From the NCBI GenBank assembly GCA_027186245.1, contig CP114489.1, positions 441,501-505,500 on the forward strand: 64,000 nucleotides of DNA. The letters run 5' to 3'. The notes under the pieces are model-generated. The model searched no databases. It saw only the letters and a list, made by a program, of their open reading frames with translations, and was not told the origin of the DNA. The translations under genes were made by a program, and so were the position numbers. This document shows, in pieces, positions 33,063 through 45,752 of this stretch; positions within the stretch are counted from its first letter, which is position 1; each line of letters begins with the position of its first letter. The DNA is from Coriaria nepalensis. Its lineage: Eukaryota; Streptophyta; Magnoliopsida; Cucurbitales; Coriariaceae.

Positions 33063-36000
33063 CTCTCCTTTGTGATTTCTTGTTCTCTATTCAATCGTCC
33101 AATTCATTACATGCCTGCAAAATGGCAAAAATGATGCTTTAGGTAATACTTGGTCAATTTCTGTCAAATATGATAAGCCTTGATGTCTTACCTATTGAAG
33201 TTGAGAAAATGATAAGCAAATGGGAAGTTTTTTGAATGTTAATAAGGAAAATAAAGCCAATTAGGAAAGATATACAACTAACAACTTTACATACTATTCA
33301 ACAGAAACATCTAGAATGTAGGGAGAAAAGTCTTCTTCTAAAATGAATTGTTACCGGAACCCATGACTGTTGTGGACGGCCATCAATGTAGTATGACTTC
33401 AGGATATCAGATATTTCAACATTTTGAGATTAAATTAAGTTTTAACTTGGCTCTATGAATATAAAATTACGACCGCTTTGTTCCTTTTGCTTTCTAAAGA
33501 GGCATGGTAAATCCAGACGAAACTCTCCTTGGTCCAGAATTGCTAGACTAATTAGAAATCATTTGATCTGTGTCTCATTTTAATGGATTTTCACTATATT
33601 AAGTACCATGAAATACTTTTCTGACATGCAGAAGCTTACCAGTATCGCTGAAACAAAACTCTGTTTAATGTTTGGCTGCTAAGAAATATCAGGAAAAAGG
33701 AGAGAACTTTAAGGAACAGGAGATGACCCAAAAAAATAAAAACAAACAAAGGGGTCGTAATTGTCTTTCCAGTAAGTTTTCCTCTCAATTTCTTGAATTT
33801 TCTACGCAACCAAACAGAGTTCGAATTAAAACAAGACCTCGAACTACAGATCAAGTTGTAGACAAAAACAGAGACACTTGCAAAAAGGCATTCGGCGATA
33901 TGAGTGAATTACATTGAGAATACCTGACGAAAAAAGATGAGTTGTTGTAGAGTTAACATTTCGAAAAAATGACTTCTTCAGGCAAATGAATTAGAAGGTG
34001 GAAAGTGTTGGAGGAGGCAGAAGAGAACAGATATGCTTGTTTTCTCAGAGTTAAGATTCAGAGAATGAGACTACAAAATAAAGAGAAAGGAACGCGATCT
34101 GCTTTCAATTTTTCAACACCCAAAACATAAGAAATAATAATTTTCTGACCCTCTGGCTCAGGTTAACAAAGAAAAACAAAAAAGACATTAATAGCAAGTA
34201 GATGACAATCAGTTTACTACAAAGATTAAACTAATTAAAACATATATACATAAATGGGAACAATTTTTCAGTATTTTCTTCCTACTGTTCCTACAATGGT
34301 CTTGGACTTCGTGCTTACGTGACGAATATGCCCTGCTCATGCTTTCATCTGATTTCTGGTACTTATATCTATATATTATGTTATATGGTTTTTTGGATTA
34401 GAGTGATCCAAATGCGAAAGTCTTTGTACGTCATATTCACAATAAACCCTTAAATTATTTGATCTATAATGTTCATATTCTTGCTTAATTCGGCGATTAA
34501 ACTTGGTTTACTCATCAAAAAACCTTCTTTAAGCAACTATATATATGTATTAATGAAGAGGGTAATAACTAATACGTACGCAGGAGGGATCGCCAGATAA
34601 GGGGAGGGTTGATAGTGACCCGGAAGCAGTTTTTTCTCTAAGCCGATTTTCAAAGTCGTGGTTGATCTTTTGGCGGTTAATGGCGGTAATGGCAATTTGA
34701 GGAAGGTAGTAAGCATTAAAAAAAAAAAAAAAACATTATTACTTGTAAGAATATGATCAAGAAATCAAGGAACACATGCAAAACAAAAATTACTTTAAAT
34801 AAATAAAAAAAACTTCTCTGACCTTTAAGATTAGTTAAACTCCAAGCCATGGTTTGCAATTTTTGCAACACTAAAAAACACATGGGATTAATTAGGATTA
34901 AATCTACTTAACGTAATCTTTAAGACCACATAAAATAAAACCAGCTCGCTAGACGCTAGCTAGATGCATGGAAGTCAAGGTGGACATTAATGGAGGTCAC
35001 GATCTATCAACTAACACGAATACTTGGGTGTAATTTTGTAATTATAATGAATTGGGGCCCTTTATAATTTTATGATAAATTTAAAAAAAGAAAAAAAAAA
35101 AAAAAAAAAAAAAAGGTAATCAAATTAGAGAGGTGGTAGTAATTATTGTTGAAAACGGTCAAGAGTTTTGGCCAAAGAAAAAAAGGGTAAAGAGTTGTGA
35201 GGCCAAATCCAATTAAAGGCACAACACAACTTTATTGATTAGTGTGTAGCAAACGGTGGCTTGTGTCCCCTCCCTCCTCTCCTGGAAAGCATATCGTAAT
35301 TATATTAGTACCTTGGTGGTACCACGTTTACTTAGAAATGGGTAGTAAGAGAGCTTGAGTGGGAACGGTGTAGCTTGGAGGTGAAGATAATGAATAGTAT
35401 CGATTGTAATGTTGATATTGAAGGAAGCTTACAAGTCAAGTCTGGGGGGGGGCATGTGATTTTTGTGAACTTAATGTTGGGACATGTGCATCTTGCTCTT
35501 CTGCCACTCCTCATCATCATTTTACCAATGCCCACTTTTTGAGGGAATGATTTTTCGTAATGCCAGAAGACGACTAATGGTGATTGGCTCATTTGCTTTA
35601 TTCCTGTCTCTTCTTTGGGCTTACGAGTTATAAAACTTAACTAACTATTCAGTAGGCTAAGAATTCACAAATCCAGGGGAAAAGGAATAGGGCCTGGCCC
35701 AATTCAGCCATACTAGTTACTACTAATCCATGGGCCTGTACCTCTCTATTTTCCTCCTCTAGTACTAAAGTTTGTTTTGACTTTTTTATCATTCACATTT
35801 CTAGTTTTCATCGTTGATTTTTTAAACAAATCAAGTCAACGTCGTTGAAATCAATATGATTGGTCAAACGAATGAGAGTGTCGCTTCAAAAGAATTTCAG
35901 ATAGTCCTATCGATCGTCATCACTTATGTTAGCTTTAGTAGGGCCCTATAAAAGCAAAGCAATCTGGGCCGCACATAATTTGTATAATCATCAGTAGCAA

Positions 36001-36599
36001 AAGTGACGTGGGACATGAGATCATGACGTGCTAACTAGCTTCATTTGTTATTTCCGCCACCAGTGCATGCTCCGCCGCCCGCACTGGGAACGTGGTCTAT
36101 TTGGCGTGCTTTCATACTTCCATTTCCCACGTGAGAGTTAAGTTAGAAGTTTTGTTTATTTGTTTTCTAGTTCATTATCTTTTTTTCACGTGCTTTTATC
36201 CAGAAGGCAATATGACTGTCCCCAAATAAGTGGTCAAATTCTAATCGTTTTCTTACAGATTTCACTCCATACATATGTTTGAGGTCGGCTGATTGATTAA
36301 TTAGCTCGTTTCACATTTAAAATTAAATAAATAATAATATAAATAATAATAATAAAAAAGGAGATGTTTAGTGTTGTTGATAATATTCTATGAAATTTTG
36401 CACGTGTGTTATGAAACCATGGGCACATATATCGGTTAAAAAGTGAAAGAAAACAAAGCAACATTGTAGAGATTGGAGAACATGTTTGGTCGTTTACAGA
36501 ATTAGATTAAAGAGGATAATTATAAAGATGTCGTACCATGTCAGAGTCAAAGTGTCAAAGGCTTTCAGAGCTTGAGGGACCAGCACTACTTAATACCTG
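33063..36599. other. CRLK1 upstream region and long spacer
   Basis: CRLK1 5' leader and promoter, probably with a leader intron (about 33070-34060). Then come AT-rich DNA, a poly-A tract (35092-35114) and, at 36128-36133, 36187-36192 and about 36402-36407, three CACGTG boxes that may serve the GRAS gene downstream. No protein gene is supported. Confidence 0.4.
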
Positions 36600-37757
36600 A
36601 TGCAAATAAAGGAGTGCGTGGGTTTCAAGTGTCGTACCCAACCGCCCACCAAACCAGACGAAGAAACAAGGAAATGCGTTGAAAGTCTTACAGCAATTAA
36701 CAAGTCTTGCAGCGTTGAAAGTCTTACAGCAATTAACAAGTCTTGCAGCGTTGAAAGTCTTACAGCGGGTCCGTTAATAAACGCCGTTATCGTTAAGACC
36801 TTACTAAAGGTTTCCGTCGAATATCTTCTTCAACCGCGCACTAAATAAATCCAGCAAGCTCCGCTGGTGTTTCTTTCGAGTCTCTGCTTATAAGACCCTC
36901 TTACAATCCAAAAAAAGCAAGAACTTCGATTCGAAGGAGGAGAAGAAGAAGAAGAAGAAGAAGGAGAAGAGGAAAAAGAAGCTGAAATTGTCTGGTTATT
37001 TCAATCCATCCAGCTTTCCAGGTAAAGATTGAAACTTGTTAAGTTCGTAATTGTATCTATCTCTGTGAAGTGATTTTTAGGAGTCTTGAGAAATGAATAA
37101 AAGTTCTCACTTTGTGGGTTAAGCAGGACAAGTTATTTGTTGGCTTGATTTAGGGGAGCTTAATTGAAAAGTTTCTGAATTGGTTTCTATTTACTCTGTT
37201 TCCACTTTCCAGTTGTTTCTTAGCTATCAATGTATCTAACACAGGGTGAGGGGATTTTGAGCTGTATCTGCGTATTCACAGAAAAATATACATATGTATA
37301 TCTGAATTTTTCTTTTGTTTTGGATGAACAATGTCTTGTAATTGTTAGTTCTTGGTAATACAATTACTGTTCTATACTTCTATTGTTCATATTCTTACTT
37401 AGATAGGTTCTGGACTTTCTGGTAAGTTGAATCAAATAATATGTTTCTCTCTCTCTCTCTCTCTCTCATGCCTGTTGAGTTATCTTTCTTTTTCCCCTTC
37501 TCTCTTAAAAGTCCTTATTTTTAGCATGCTAACCAATTTCATAAGATTTGATTATGAGGGAGGAAACTTAATCATTTCTTTTACTATTATCACAGGTAGA
37601 TTGTCCATCTTGGCGGTAAACCAGTTTCAGTGTGGGAAAAAAGTATTTGAACTTCTGAATTTTATCAACCCAACCGAGGCCCAGCCTAGCGCTGATGCTG
37701 GTAAAATCTTCAAATTCAGATCTTATTGCCGCAGAGGGCTGATGCCAACCTCATAGT
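36600..37757 (+). promoter_or_regulatory. GRAS gene leader with intron, 36-bp repeat and two uORFs
   Basis: A 36-bp unit beginning GTTGAAAGTCTTACAGCAAT is repeated 2.5 times at 36678-36766. A GAA-rich leader follows (about 36935-36985). A likely leader intron runs 37022-37595 (donor CAG|GTAAAG, acceptor CACAG), and a (CT)n tract lies at 37445-37467. The second leader exon holds two short upstream frames, 37695-37742 and 37742-37756, that end just before the GRAS ATG. Confidence 0.6.
36678..36766. repeat. 36-bp tandem repeat, 2.5 copies
   Basis: Units start at 36678, 36714 and 36750 and look identical by eye. The third is partial. The repeat lies upstream of the GRAS gene leader. Confidence 0.92.
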
Positions 37758-39530
37758 ATGGACTCGCACCAGATTTTCAGATTCAGTGTTAGTGGCGCAG
37801 AAGTTACATACAACACATCTTCATATCCCACTGTTCCCTCTATACCAAATCGTTTACTCGGATCATTGAAGTTCAACAACGGAAACTCACCCAATTCGCC
37901 CATTTTATCTCCCTTCGATTTGAATACTCATACGACACTAAGCGATAGTCAGGAACAGCTTAGCTCCACGGAGAATCTCTCCAGATTCAGCCCTTCTTGT
38001 GACTCGCTGATTGAAACCAACAACTACCTAATACACCCTTTGGCTGATAACTCCCAAGTCAACAACCCACAGCTCTACTCAGGTGGGGCCGGTATTTTGG
38101 ATAATGCTGACCAGAGTCAGTCCCGGATCATAAGTCTTGCATTGCAGCAATTGGAGACAGCTCTTATGGGGCCAGATGGCGAAGAAGAAACCATCAGCAA
38201 ACCGGAAACTTCTTTCGGGGAAAGTAGCCAGCCACAACAACAAATACTAGGCCAGGGCTCGAGGATGTGGAGCGCCCACAACATTCAACCTCAGACGTCC
38301 TTTGTTTCTAGACATAGGCAGCAATCGGCTGAAGAAGCGGTTCATATCGAGAAACGGCAAAAATCAATCTCTGAAGCAGCACCATTACAGGCCGGATTTC
38401 CATCAAGCAATAATCTAAAGCAATTGCTTATAGCTTGTGCTAAATCTCTTTCGGAAAACAACATGGAAGATTTCGAAAAGCTGGTTGAAAAGGCTAGAGG
38501 GGCCGTATCAATCAGTGGAGAACCAATCCAACGGCTAGGAGCTTACATGGTGGAAGGCTTGGTTGCTAGGAAAGAGGCATCAGGCACGAACATCTACCGT
38601 GCCCTGAGGTGTAGAGAGCCACAAAGCTCCGACTTGCTCTCATACATGCACATCTTATACGAAATCTGCCCGTACTTGAAATTCGGTTACATGGCAGCTA
38701 ATGGTGCTATTGCTGAGGCGTGCAAAAATGAGGACCGAATCCACATAGTAGATTTCCAAATCGCTCAAGGGACACAATGGACCACTCTCCTTCAAGCACT
38801 TGCTGCTAGACCCAGAGGGGCCCCATGTGTGAGGATTACGGGGATTGATGATCCCGTTTCGAAATATGCACGGGGTGATGGATTAGAGCTAGTAGGAAAG
38901 CGTTTGGCTGCGATTTCGGAAAAATTCAATATCCCGGTAGAGTTTCATGGGGTCCCAGTTTTTGCCCCAGATGTCACTTCCGGAATGCTTGATGTCCGGC
39001 CGGGAGAAGCTCTGGCCGTTAACTTTTCTCTCCAATTACATCACACACCGGATGAGAGTGTAGATGTGAATAATCCAAGAGACGGGCTTTTAAGAATGGT
39101 GAAGTCTTTATCGCCTAAAGTGGTCACTTTAGTTGAGCAAGAATCAAATGCAAACACGACCCCTTTCTTCTACAGGTTTGTGGAAACTTTAGAGTACTAT
39201 CTAGCAATGTTCGAGTCGATTGACGTGACTCTTCCGAGGAACAGCAAGAAGAGGATTAAAGTGGAGCAGCATTGTCTGGCTAGGGACATGGTTAATGTTA
39301 TAGCTTGTGAGGGGAAAGAGAGGGTAGAGAGGCACGAGCTTTTCGGGAAGTGGAAATCTAGGTTGACTATGGCTGGGTTCAGACAGTATCCATTGAGTTC
39401 TTACGTGAATTCGGTTATAAGGAGTCTGTTGAGGTGTTACTCGGAACATTACACGCTTGTTGAGAAGGATGGGGCGATGCTCTTGGGATGGAAGGATCGG
39501 AATCTGATTTCTGCTTCTGCCTGGAACTAA
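37758..39530 (+). CDS. GRAS transcription regulator, PAT1 branch (SCL/CIGR-like)
   Basis: Nuclear transcriptional co-regulator. The 590-residue frame has no intron, as usual for GRAS genes. The N-terminus is variable and Ser/Asn-rich, with the PAT1-branch motif ALQQLETALMGPD (about 129-141). The GRAS domain starts near 218 (LKQLLIACAKSLSENNMEDF). It continues with the leucine-heptad region, a VHIID-type core (RIHIVDFQIAQGTQW, 327-341), VTLVEQESNANT, FYRFVETLEYYLAMFES, RVERHELFGKW and a final SAW-type WKDRNLISASAWN. PAT1-branch members act in phytochrome A, gibberellin/chitin or stress responses. I cannot choose between the PAT1, SCL5, SCL21 and CIGR1 names. The leader carries an intron and two uORFs. 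Confidence 0.93.
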   Translation: MDSHQIFRFSVSGAEVTYNTSSYPTVPSIPNRLLGSLKFNNGNSPNSPILSPFDLNTHTTLSDSQEQLSSTENLSRFSPSCDSLIETNNYLIHPLADNSQVNNPQLYSGGAGILDNADQSQSRIISLALQQLETALMGPDGEEETISKPETSFGESSQPQQQILGQGSRMWSAHNIQPQTSFVSRHRQQSAEEAVHIEKRQKSISEAAPLQAGFPSSNNLKQLLIACAKSLSENNMEDFEKLVEKARGAVSISGEPIQRLGAYMVEGLVARKEASGTNIYRALRCREPQSSDLLSYMHILYEICPYLKFGYMAANGAIAEACKNEDRIHIVDFQIAQGTQWTTLLQALAARPRGAPCVRITGIDDPVSKYARGDGLELVGKRLAAISEKFNIPVEFHGVPVFAPDVTSGMLDVRPGEALAVNFSLQLHHTPDESVDVNNPRDGLLRMVKSLSPKVVTLVEQESNANTTPFFYRFVETLEYYLAMFESIDVTLPRNSKKRIKVEQHCLARDMVNVIACEGKERVERHELFGKWKSRLTMAGFRQYPLSSYVNSVIRSLLRCYSEHYTLVEKDGAMLLGWKDRNLISASAWN

Positions 39531-40644
39531 AGCATGCTTTGAGTCTGAGATACACTAATAACTGAACGTTGTTGTATGGATATTTAGGACCTATTTATTT
39601 CCTTTTTGTTCAAAGTGTTGTATGATAGAGAGATTGGATCTGTGAGGGACGTATACATACATATAGGCGTTGTTCATTCGTTCATTTATGTACGTATCTG
39701 TTTGGTATTTTTCCTTTTCTCCAATGAAAAGAACTATTATTTGCAGCGAAATTGTTGGGCTTAGATCAGGTAAGTCTGATTATGTTAATTAGGGCCGAAG
39801 GCATCAAGGCCCAATAACTAAACAGCGTCGAAGAACATTAAAAGGAAAAAAAAAAGGTGATTATTGTATATATTTAAATAGCTCTAAACCGCAATCTTCA
39901 AATAAATAAATAAATAGCCTTCAAAATTAATCTGAGAAATTCGAGCTTATAGTATATATTTTAGACGATTACGATTAAGTTATATAAGTAATTAATAATA
40001 AAATGAGTTAGAACTTTGAAAATGTTTGATGTCAACTCTCGTAATTTCAGTTGATCAAAAGAGTTGATAATTAAATTTATCATTTTTCTTATTTTCATTA
40101 TTATTTTAGTTTTACTTTTTTTTTTGTATAAATAGAAGTAAAAACTACTTCAAATAATAAGCATTATATAATAAATATTATCTATATTTTATCTTTCAAA
40201 TCAGACATTTTACTTGTTTTCGTAACTCCTCCCAAAATTCAAACAAAATGTTATTACATAAGTTGATTTGAATGGCAAGAATAGATTAGGATGCCTCTCA
40301 ATCTGATATAATTATCGAGAATTAGATCAGATCCCGTAATGCTATTACAACTCATTTTCATTTCTCCTTTTCAAGTTGAGATCACTTTCATCCATTTTTT
40401 TTCTTTTCATGTTAAGAAAACAAATTCTTATCGTTTAATTCTGACAAAAATGCCAATCAATAAAAAAAAAAAAAGAAAAAAAGGAGACAGAGAAAAGATT
40501 CATCACGGCATGCTTATAGCTAATTGTGATGAAAATGAACATAAACATAATTAATTAAGCTTACTGATACCACCATATAAGACACTTACCCTGAAGGCCA
40601 TTTTAGTCACACTTACTACGTACATTATTCCTCCTAGAGCGTCA
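39531..40644. other. AT-rich spacer between GRAS and terpene synthase genes
   Basis: GRAS 3' UTR followed by strongly AT-rich DNA with poly-A stretches near 39846 and 40465. No gene is seen. Confidence 0.4.
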
Positions 40645-41780
40645 ATGGCTGCCCCGATTACAGCTCTCACTGCATTAGCGCCAAATCGAGATGGCACTTT
40701 AAAAAACAACCGCAACTCGGCAGATTATCATCCTGACCTTTGGCGTGATCATAATTTCCTCCCGTCAGCCGACGTTGATGCTTTGGTATTATTAACACCT
40801 TCATTTCAAGTGATTAATTTGGTGTATAAGCATTATGTATGATCATGCATGTACCATGCAGAATAGCTAGAGAAAACGCAATAGATATATACAGTACTAC
40901 CGATCGTTTCGTCTAATCAATATTACACTTCAAATTAATGAGCATTTCATATAATCTAGCTAGCAATATTTAGTTTCATGCATGAGAACGTGCTTACGCT
41001 AATGTTTTTCAATCTTGTTGAGCATGCAGGAAGGTGAGGAGAAATTGATACTACAAGTACAAGAGCTGAAGGAAGAAGTGAAGAAGTTGCTGGAGGAGGC
41101 CCCTGTAGAAAAGCTGTAACTAAAATTGAACTTGATAGATGCTATACAACGCTTAGGTGTCTCCTACCATTTTGAGAATGAAATTTACCTAATATTGCAG
41201 CAAATATACGATCAAACCCTTAACGGAGAAAATGATGACGACGCTGATGATTAATACCTCGTCTCTCTTCGTTTTCGATTGCTTAGACAAGAAGGTTTTA
41301 ATGTTTCATGTGGTAAGTTAATAATATGAAGTACTGGTATTCAACGTTTATAAGTCAAGTAAGAGATATTAATGATTTTAACTAGTGGCGTACGATAATT
41401 AACAGAATTCTTCGAGAAGTACTTGAAGGATAGTGAGGGAAGATTCAAGGAATCCATAGCAAGCGATGTGAAAGAAATGTTAAGCTTGTATGACGCTGTG
41501 CATCTGAGGGTTCATGGCGAAGAAATACTCGATGAAGCACTTGAGCTCACTACCACTCATCTTCAAACTGTAAACTTATCATCGTCGTTACTTGTCGCAC
41601 AAGAAATAACCCATGCCTTAAACCGACCTCTTCGGAGGGGCTTACCAAGGCTTGAGGCACCCATAACTTCTCCTTCTACCAGCAAGACCCTGCTCACAAT
41701 CATCTTTTTCTAACTTTTGGCAAACACGATTTCAATATCTTACAAAAACAGCACCAAAAAGAAGTTGCCCAAATCTGAAG
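40645..41780 (+). pseudogene. Terpene synthase (TPS-a) pseudogene, exons 1-3
   Basis: Remains of a sesquiterpene synthase closely related to the intact gene 3 kb downstream. Exon 1 (40645-40785) encodes an N-terminus with ADYHPDLWRDHNFL but has lost the RR of RR(x8)W. Exon 2 (41029-about 41310) has in-frame stops at 41117-41119 and 41252-41254. Exon 3 (41406-41780) encodes YLKDSEGRFKESIASDVKEM and [15 protein letters not shown], then shifts frame through an apparent one-base loss near 41662, and has another stop in the original frame at 41775. It ends at a normal-looking donor (AG|GTATCT). No exons 4-7 follow, so the metal-binding motifs are absent. Confidence 0.9.
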
Positions 41781-43570
41781 GTATCTCTACATATATATAC
41801 ATATAGTTCACGATATGATACTGTTCCTAAAGCCATTTGATGAGTAGGTAGCAGGTACTGTGAATGGGTGTCCGACAGTGGCACAGCTGGAAGGTCAATA
41901 AATCGTTGTGCAATAGTGTGTGAACATGTCGGAATAGAAATTGCGTTAGGCTAATGAAAATTGTCGAATTGGAGAAGAATTGACTATACACATTCAATAT
42001 GTATGGTGGTAATGTGCAACTGCATGAACATGTCAAATAATGGTACCAATAAGAAATTCCATGAGGCTATTGAAAATGTCCAATCGAAGAAGAATCGACT
42101 CTTCATAACTTCATATTAGTATGTATGGTGGTGTGAATTCGTCAAATAATTGTATAAATAAGGTATTTCGTGCGTTAGGCTATGAACAAATAAAATTCGC
42201 CAGTTGAAGAAGAATTTTGACCCCACATAAATATAGGCTTAATCCTCCTATTCCCTCAATCTAAAAATTTAAGAATTTAAGTGGAGTATGTGTTGGATGG
42301 GCTGCTCTATAACGATACTTTCTAAGGCCGAGTATGTGTTGGATGATGATTGTATACCTTTCTCGTCCATGAAACTTTAGGTCAATAAGGCCCAAAAGAT
42401 GAAACAAATAAATAACCCAGCCCCTCTAATAAGCTCTGTCACAAATGTCAAAACGACGAGGGATATCTGGTGGGTCGATTGAAGATAAGCCTGACATGCC
42501 TCTTTACCCGACAAGTTCATCACCTACGTCCAGTGAAAGATGATTAGGATAAGGTTTCGGAGATGAATTTATTAATCCGATTGCGTCGTTTTATTATTAT
42601 CAAATTTTCTATTTTCTTCATCGTTCAATGCATTGGATAATATAGATAAATAATATATAATCGACAAATACATGATAGTATAGAAGGTCATATACAGACA
42701 AGAATAAGATAGCTAGTTATTATTATGAGAAAACTCCGAAATAGAATTGAAACTGCAACATTCTATGCTGTTCTTACAAACTTTCTTTGTAAATCTTGTA
42801 ATCACATGCATACAGAAGATACTTTGTGATAAGAAATCTTCTAATTATATGTAGTTATCCACTTGATTAGATAATTAAGAGAAATTCTTATATGAATATG
42901 ATTCATATATTATTTTTATAGTCTAATAGATAAAATCATATCATATGATATAACCATATATATATATTAGGATTTCATTTAATTAGAGTACGATTAAGCA
43001 GCAACGAAGACTAATACAGATTGTTTGTGTTTTAACGTTGTTCTACTTCAATAACAATTACAGTATGTCTAAACTCGTAATTCAACAAATCCGATTACTT
43101 TCATTATTACAAAATAATCTCATGTTGTTCAGTTGTACTGAATTTGTCACAATATGTATATAATATATAGAAGGGACCGGGGGGGAGGTTTCATGAATCA
43201 TGTGTTCACCCAATCATACACATTATTTTGGCCAAAAATAAATAAAAAATCATACTCTATTATAATCGTGAATATAAAAAGCAATTATTGAATACGTAAA
43301 ATTGGGCGGTTAGGTTCATGTGCCTCATTTGCAATAATATAAAATAGAAATTATTCTGTGTAAAGTGGAACATCATATTTAATTAAGTGCGCGATTTTAT
43401 CAACATGTGATTCACGACGTACACAGTACATGTCCATTAATAGGCACATTGAGTTCTCTATATAAGTCACGTTGCTTAGAGTCTTTTCCACACATCGATC
43501 AAACTTCGTACTCACTTCTCCTACCTTGAAGCTCAAACCAAACCCTACCCTCTACTCTCTACCTGATCTA
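41781..43570. other. Spacer between the terpene synthase copies
   Basis: Contains a degenerate tandem repeat (41915-42222) and AT-rich DNA. The promoter of the intact TPS has a TATA box TATATAAG at 43459-43466, about 105 bp before the ATG. No trace of the missing exons 4-7 of the pseudogene is recognised. Confidence 0.45.
41915..42222. repeat. Degenerate tandem repeat of about 105 bp, three copies
   Basis: Copies at about 41920-42025, 42026-42130 and 42134-42222. Each carries, in order, GAACATGTC or GAATTCGTC, a GTTAGGCTA/GAGGCTATTGAA block and a GAAGAAGAAT block. The first two also share a TATGTATGGTGGT block. They diverge by substitutions and small gaps. Confidence 0.6.
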
Positions 43571-45752
43571 ATGGCTGCTGAAATCCTAGCTCCGGTTCCT
43601 CCTCCATCGAAAGTTGAATCGAAAGCCGAAATCAAGCGTCGCTCGGCCGGTTTCCATCCCAACCTTTGGGGCGAACATTTTCTCACATATTCACCCAAAT
43701 CATTGGTAACTGACTAAACTACTGCATTGTAATTATATCTTACGTACGATAACATGCATGCATGCATGTACTTGAACCTCTTTATCTTGTTGTGTAGGAA
43801 ACTGATGAGAGAACACTAAAGAAACTGGAAGAACTAAAGGAACAAGTGAGGAAGTTGCTTGAGGCTCCGATTCTTGAGAATCCTTCGAAGAAACTGTACT
43901 TGATAAATAATCTGGAACGTTTAGGAGTCGCCTATCATTTCGAAGATAAGATTACTGAAGTTGTAAAGCAAATCTATGATCAGTATGTCGAACAAGAAAG
44001 GAAGGGTGAAGACAAGATTGATGATCTTTTCACCGTCGCTCTCCGTTTTAGATTGTTCAGGCAACAAAGTATCAATATTCCATCTGGTAATAATCAATTA
44101 GTTTTATATATAGTCTTCTAATTATTAACTCGTAATATATATGATATACGACTGTTTAAGTTAAGTACTCGTTTGAAATGGATGGTGAAACAGAAACACT
44201 CAGGAAGCATTTGAAGGATAGTGAAGGAAAATTCAAAGAATCCCTCGTAAGTGATGTGAAAGGGATGTTAAGCTTATATGAAGCCACAATTCTGAGGATC
44301 CATAATGAAGAAATATTGGAGGAAGCTTTCACTTTCACCACAACTCATCTTCAAAAGTATGTTGAATCATCACCCGGGCCGCTTGCTACGCAAGTTGTCC
44401 ATGCCTTAAACCGGCCTCTTCGTCGGGGCATGCCGAGGCTCGAGGCCACCTACTACTTCACCTTCTATGAGCAAGACCCTTCCCATAGCAAACTTCTCTT
44501 AACCTTTGCCAAACTTGATTTCAATGTTGTGCAAAAACTCCATAAGAAAGAACTTGCTCATATAACACAATGGTGGAAAGACTTGGAAGTTGCAAAGGTG
44601 TTGCCATGGACTAGGAACAGAAATGTGGAGTGCTTCTTTTGGATTCAGGGAGTCTTCTTCGAACCCGAACATCTCCTCGGTAGAAGGTTCGTAACCAAGG
44701 TCATTGCTGTTACCTCCATGGTTGATGATCTGTACGACGTTTATGCTACTCTCGACGAGCTTGATCTCTTCACCAAGACTCTTGAAAGGTTAGAAACCAT
44801 TTTATTATTAGTGACATTACTATATTTATATTCTAACAATTACATAATTGATATATAACATCTTAATTACTAATGCAGATGGGATATCAATGACAAGCAT
44901 CTACTTCCAGAGTTCATGCAATTCATCTATCAGTCCCTGATGGATATTTTCAATGAGGCCGAAGAACTTTTGGCTCCCCGAGGACAAAAATTCCGGATCG
45001 ATTACTTAAAAAAATTCGTAAGTTTATAATCATAAATAGGCTGAATAGAGAGAAAATAATAAATTTGAATATTAATTAACTAATATACATAATTATTTTT
45101 GTTTTGTGCGATCAGTACAACCAGCTACTAAGGGCTTACTACCAGGAAGCAAAATGGTACAATGAGCACACTATTCCTCCATTGGAGGAATATGTAGAGA
45201 CTGCACTGCTTACAACTGCTTATCCGGTTCTTGTCGCCGCGTCATTCATACATTTGGGAGATGCTGTCACAAAAGAAGCCCTTGAATGGTTGTATAATGA
45301 TCCCAGAACAATGAGGGCCTCTTCAGCTATTTGCAGGTTCATGGACGACATCGTGTCACATGATGTATGCACCGAACTTTGATAGATTAAGTGAATGTTT
45401 ATTAACATGAAACGAATTGTTTGAATAATCGTATGATTAATTATTGCAGTTCGAGCAATCGAGAGGACATGTTGTTTCAGCAATGGAGATTTACAGGATC
45501 AGTTATGGAATAGGGGAAGTTGAGGGAGAAAATATACTCCGTGAGAAAGTGAAAAGTGCATGGAAGGATATAAACGAAGAGTTCTTGTATCCAACCGGTC
45601 CGGTCCACGTGTCCTTGTTGACTCGAATTCTGAATTTCTCTCGAGCAATAGATGTTATATACAAGGACGACGATGGATATACCAACTCCAATCTTTACCT
45701 AAAGGATTACATTACTACTTTATTTGTCAATCCCATGCATGTTGAATACTAA
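43571..45752 (+). CDS. Sesquiterpene synthase, TPS-a class
   Basis: Converts farnesyl diphosphate to a sesquiterpene in the cytosol. Six exons: 43571-43705, 43798-44086, 44194-44788, 44879-45017, 45116-45364, 45450-45752, giving 569 residues with no transit peptide. Motifs: RR(x8)W at 23-33, RxR (282-284), DDLYD (DDxxD, 319-323) and DDIVSHDFE (NSE/DTE, 463-471). Sizes 139 and 249 are the standard TPS-a exons 5 and 6. The 595-bp third exon equals the usual exons 3 and 4 (376+219) joined, so one intron has been lost, while the neighbouring pseudogene still has that donor. A TATA box lies about 105 bp upstream. The product cannot be predicted from sequence. Confidence 0.94.
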
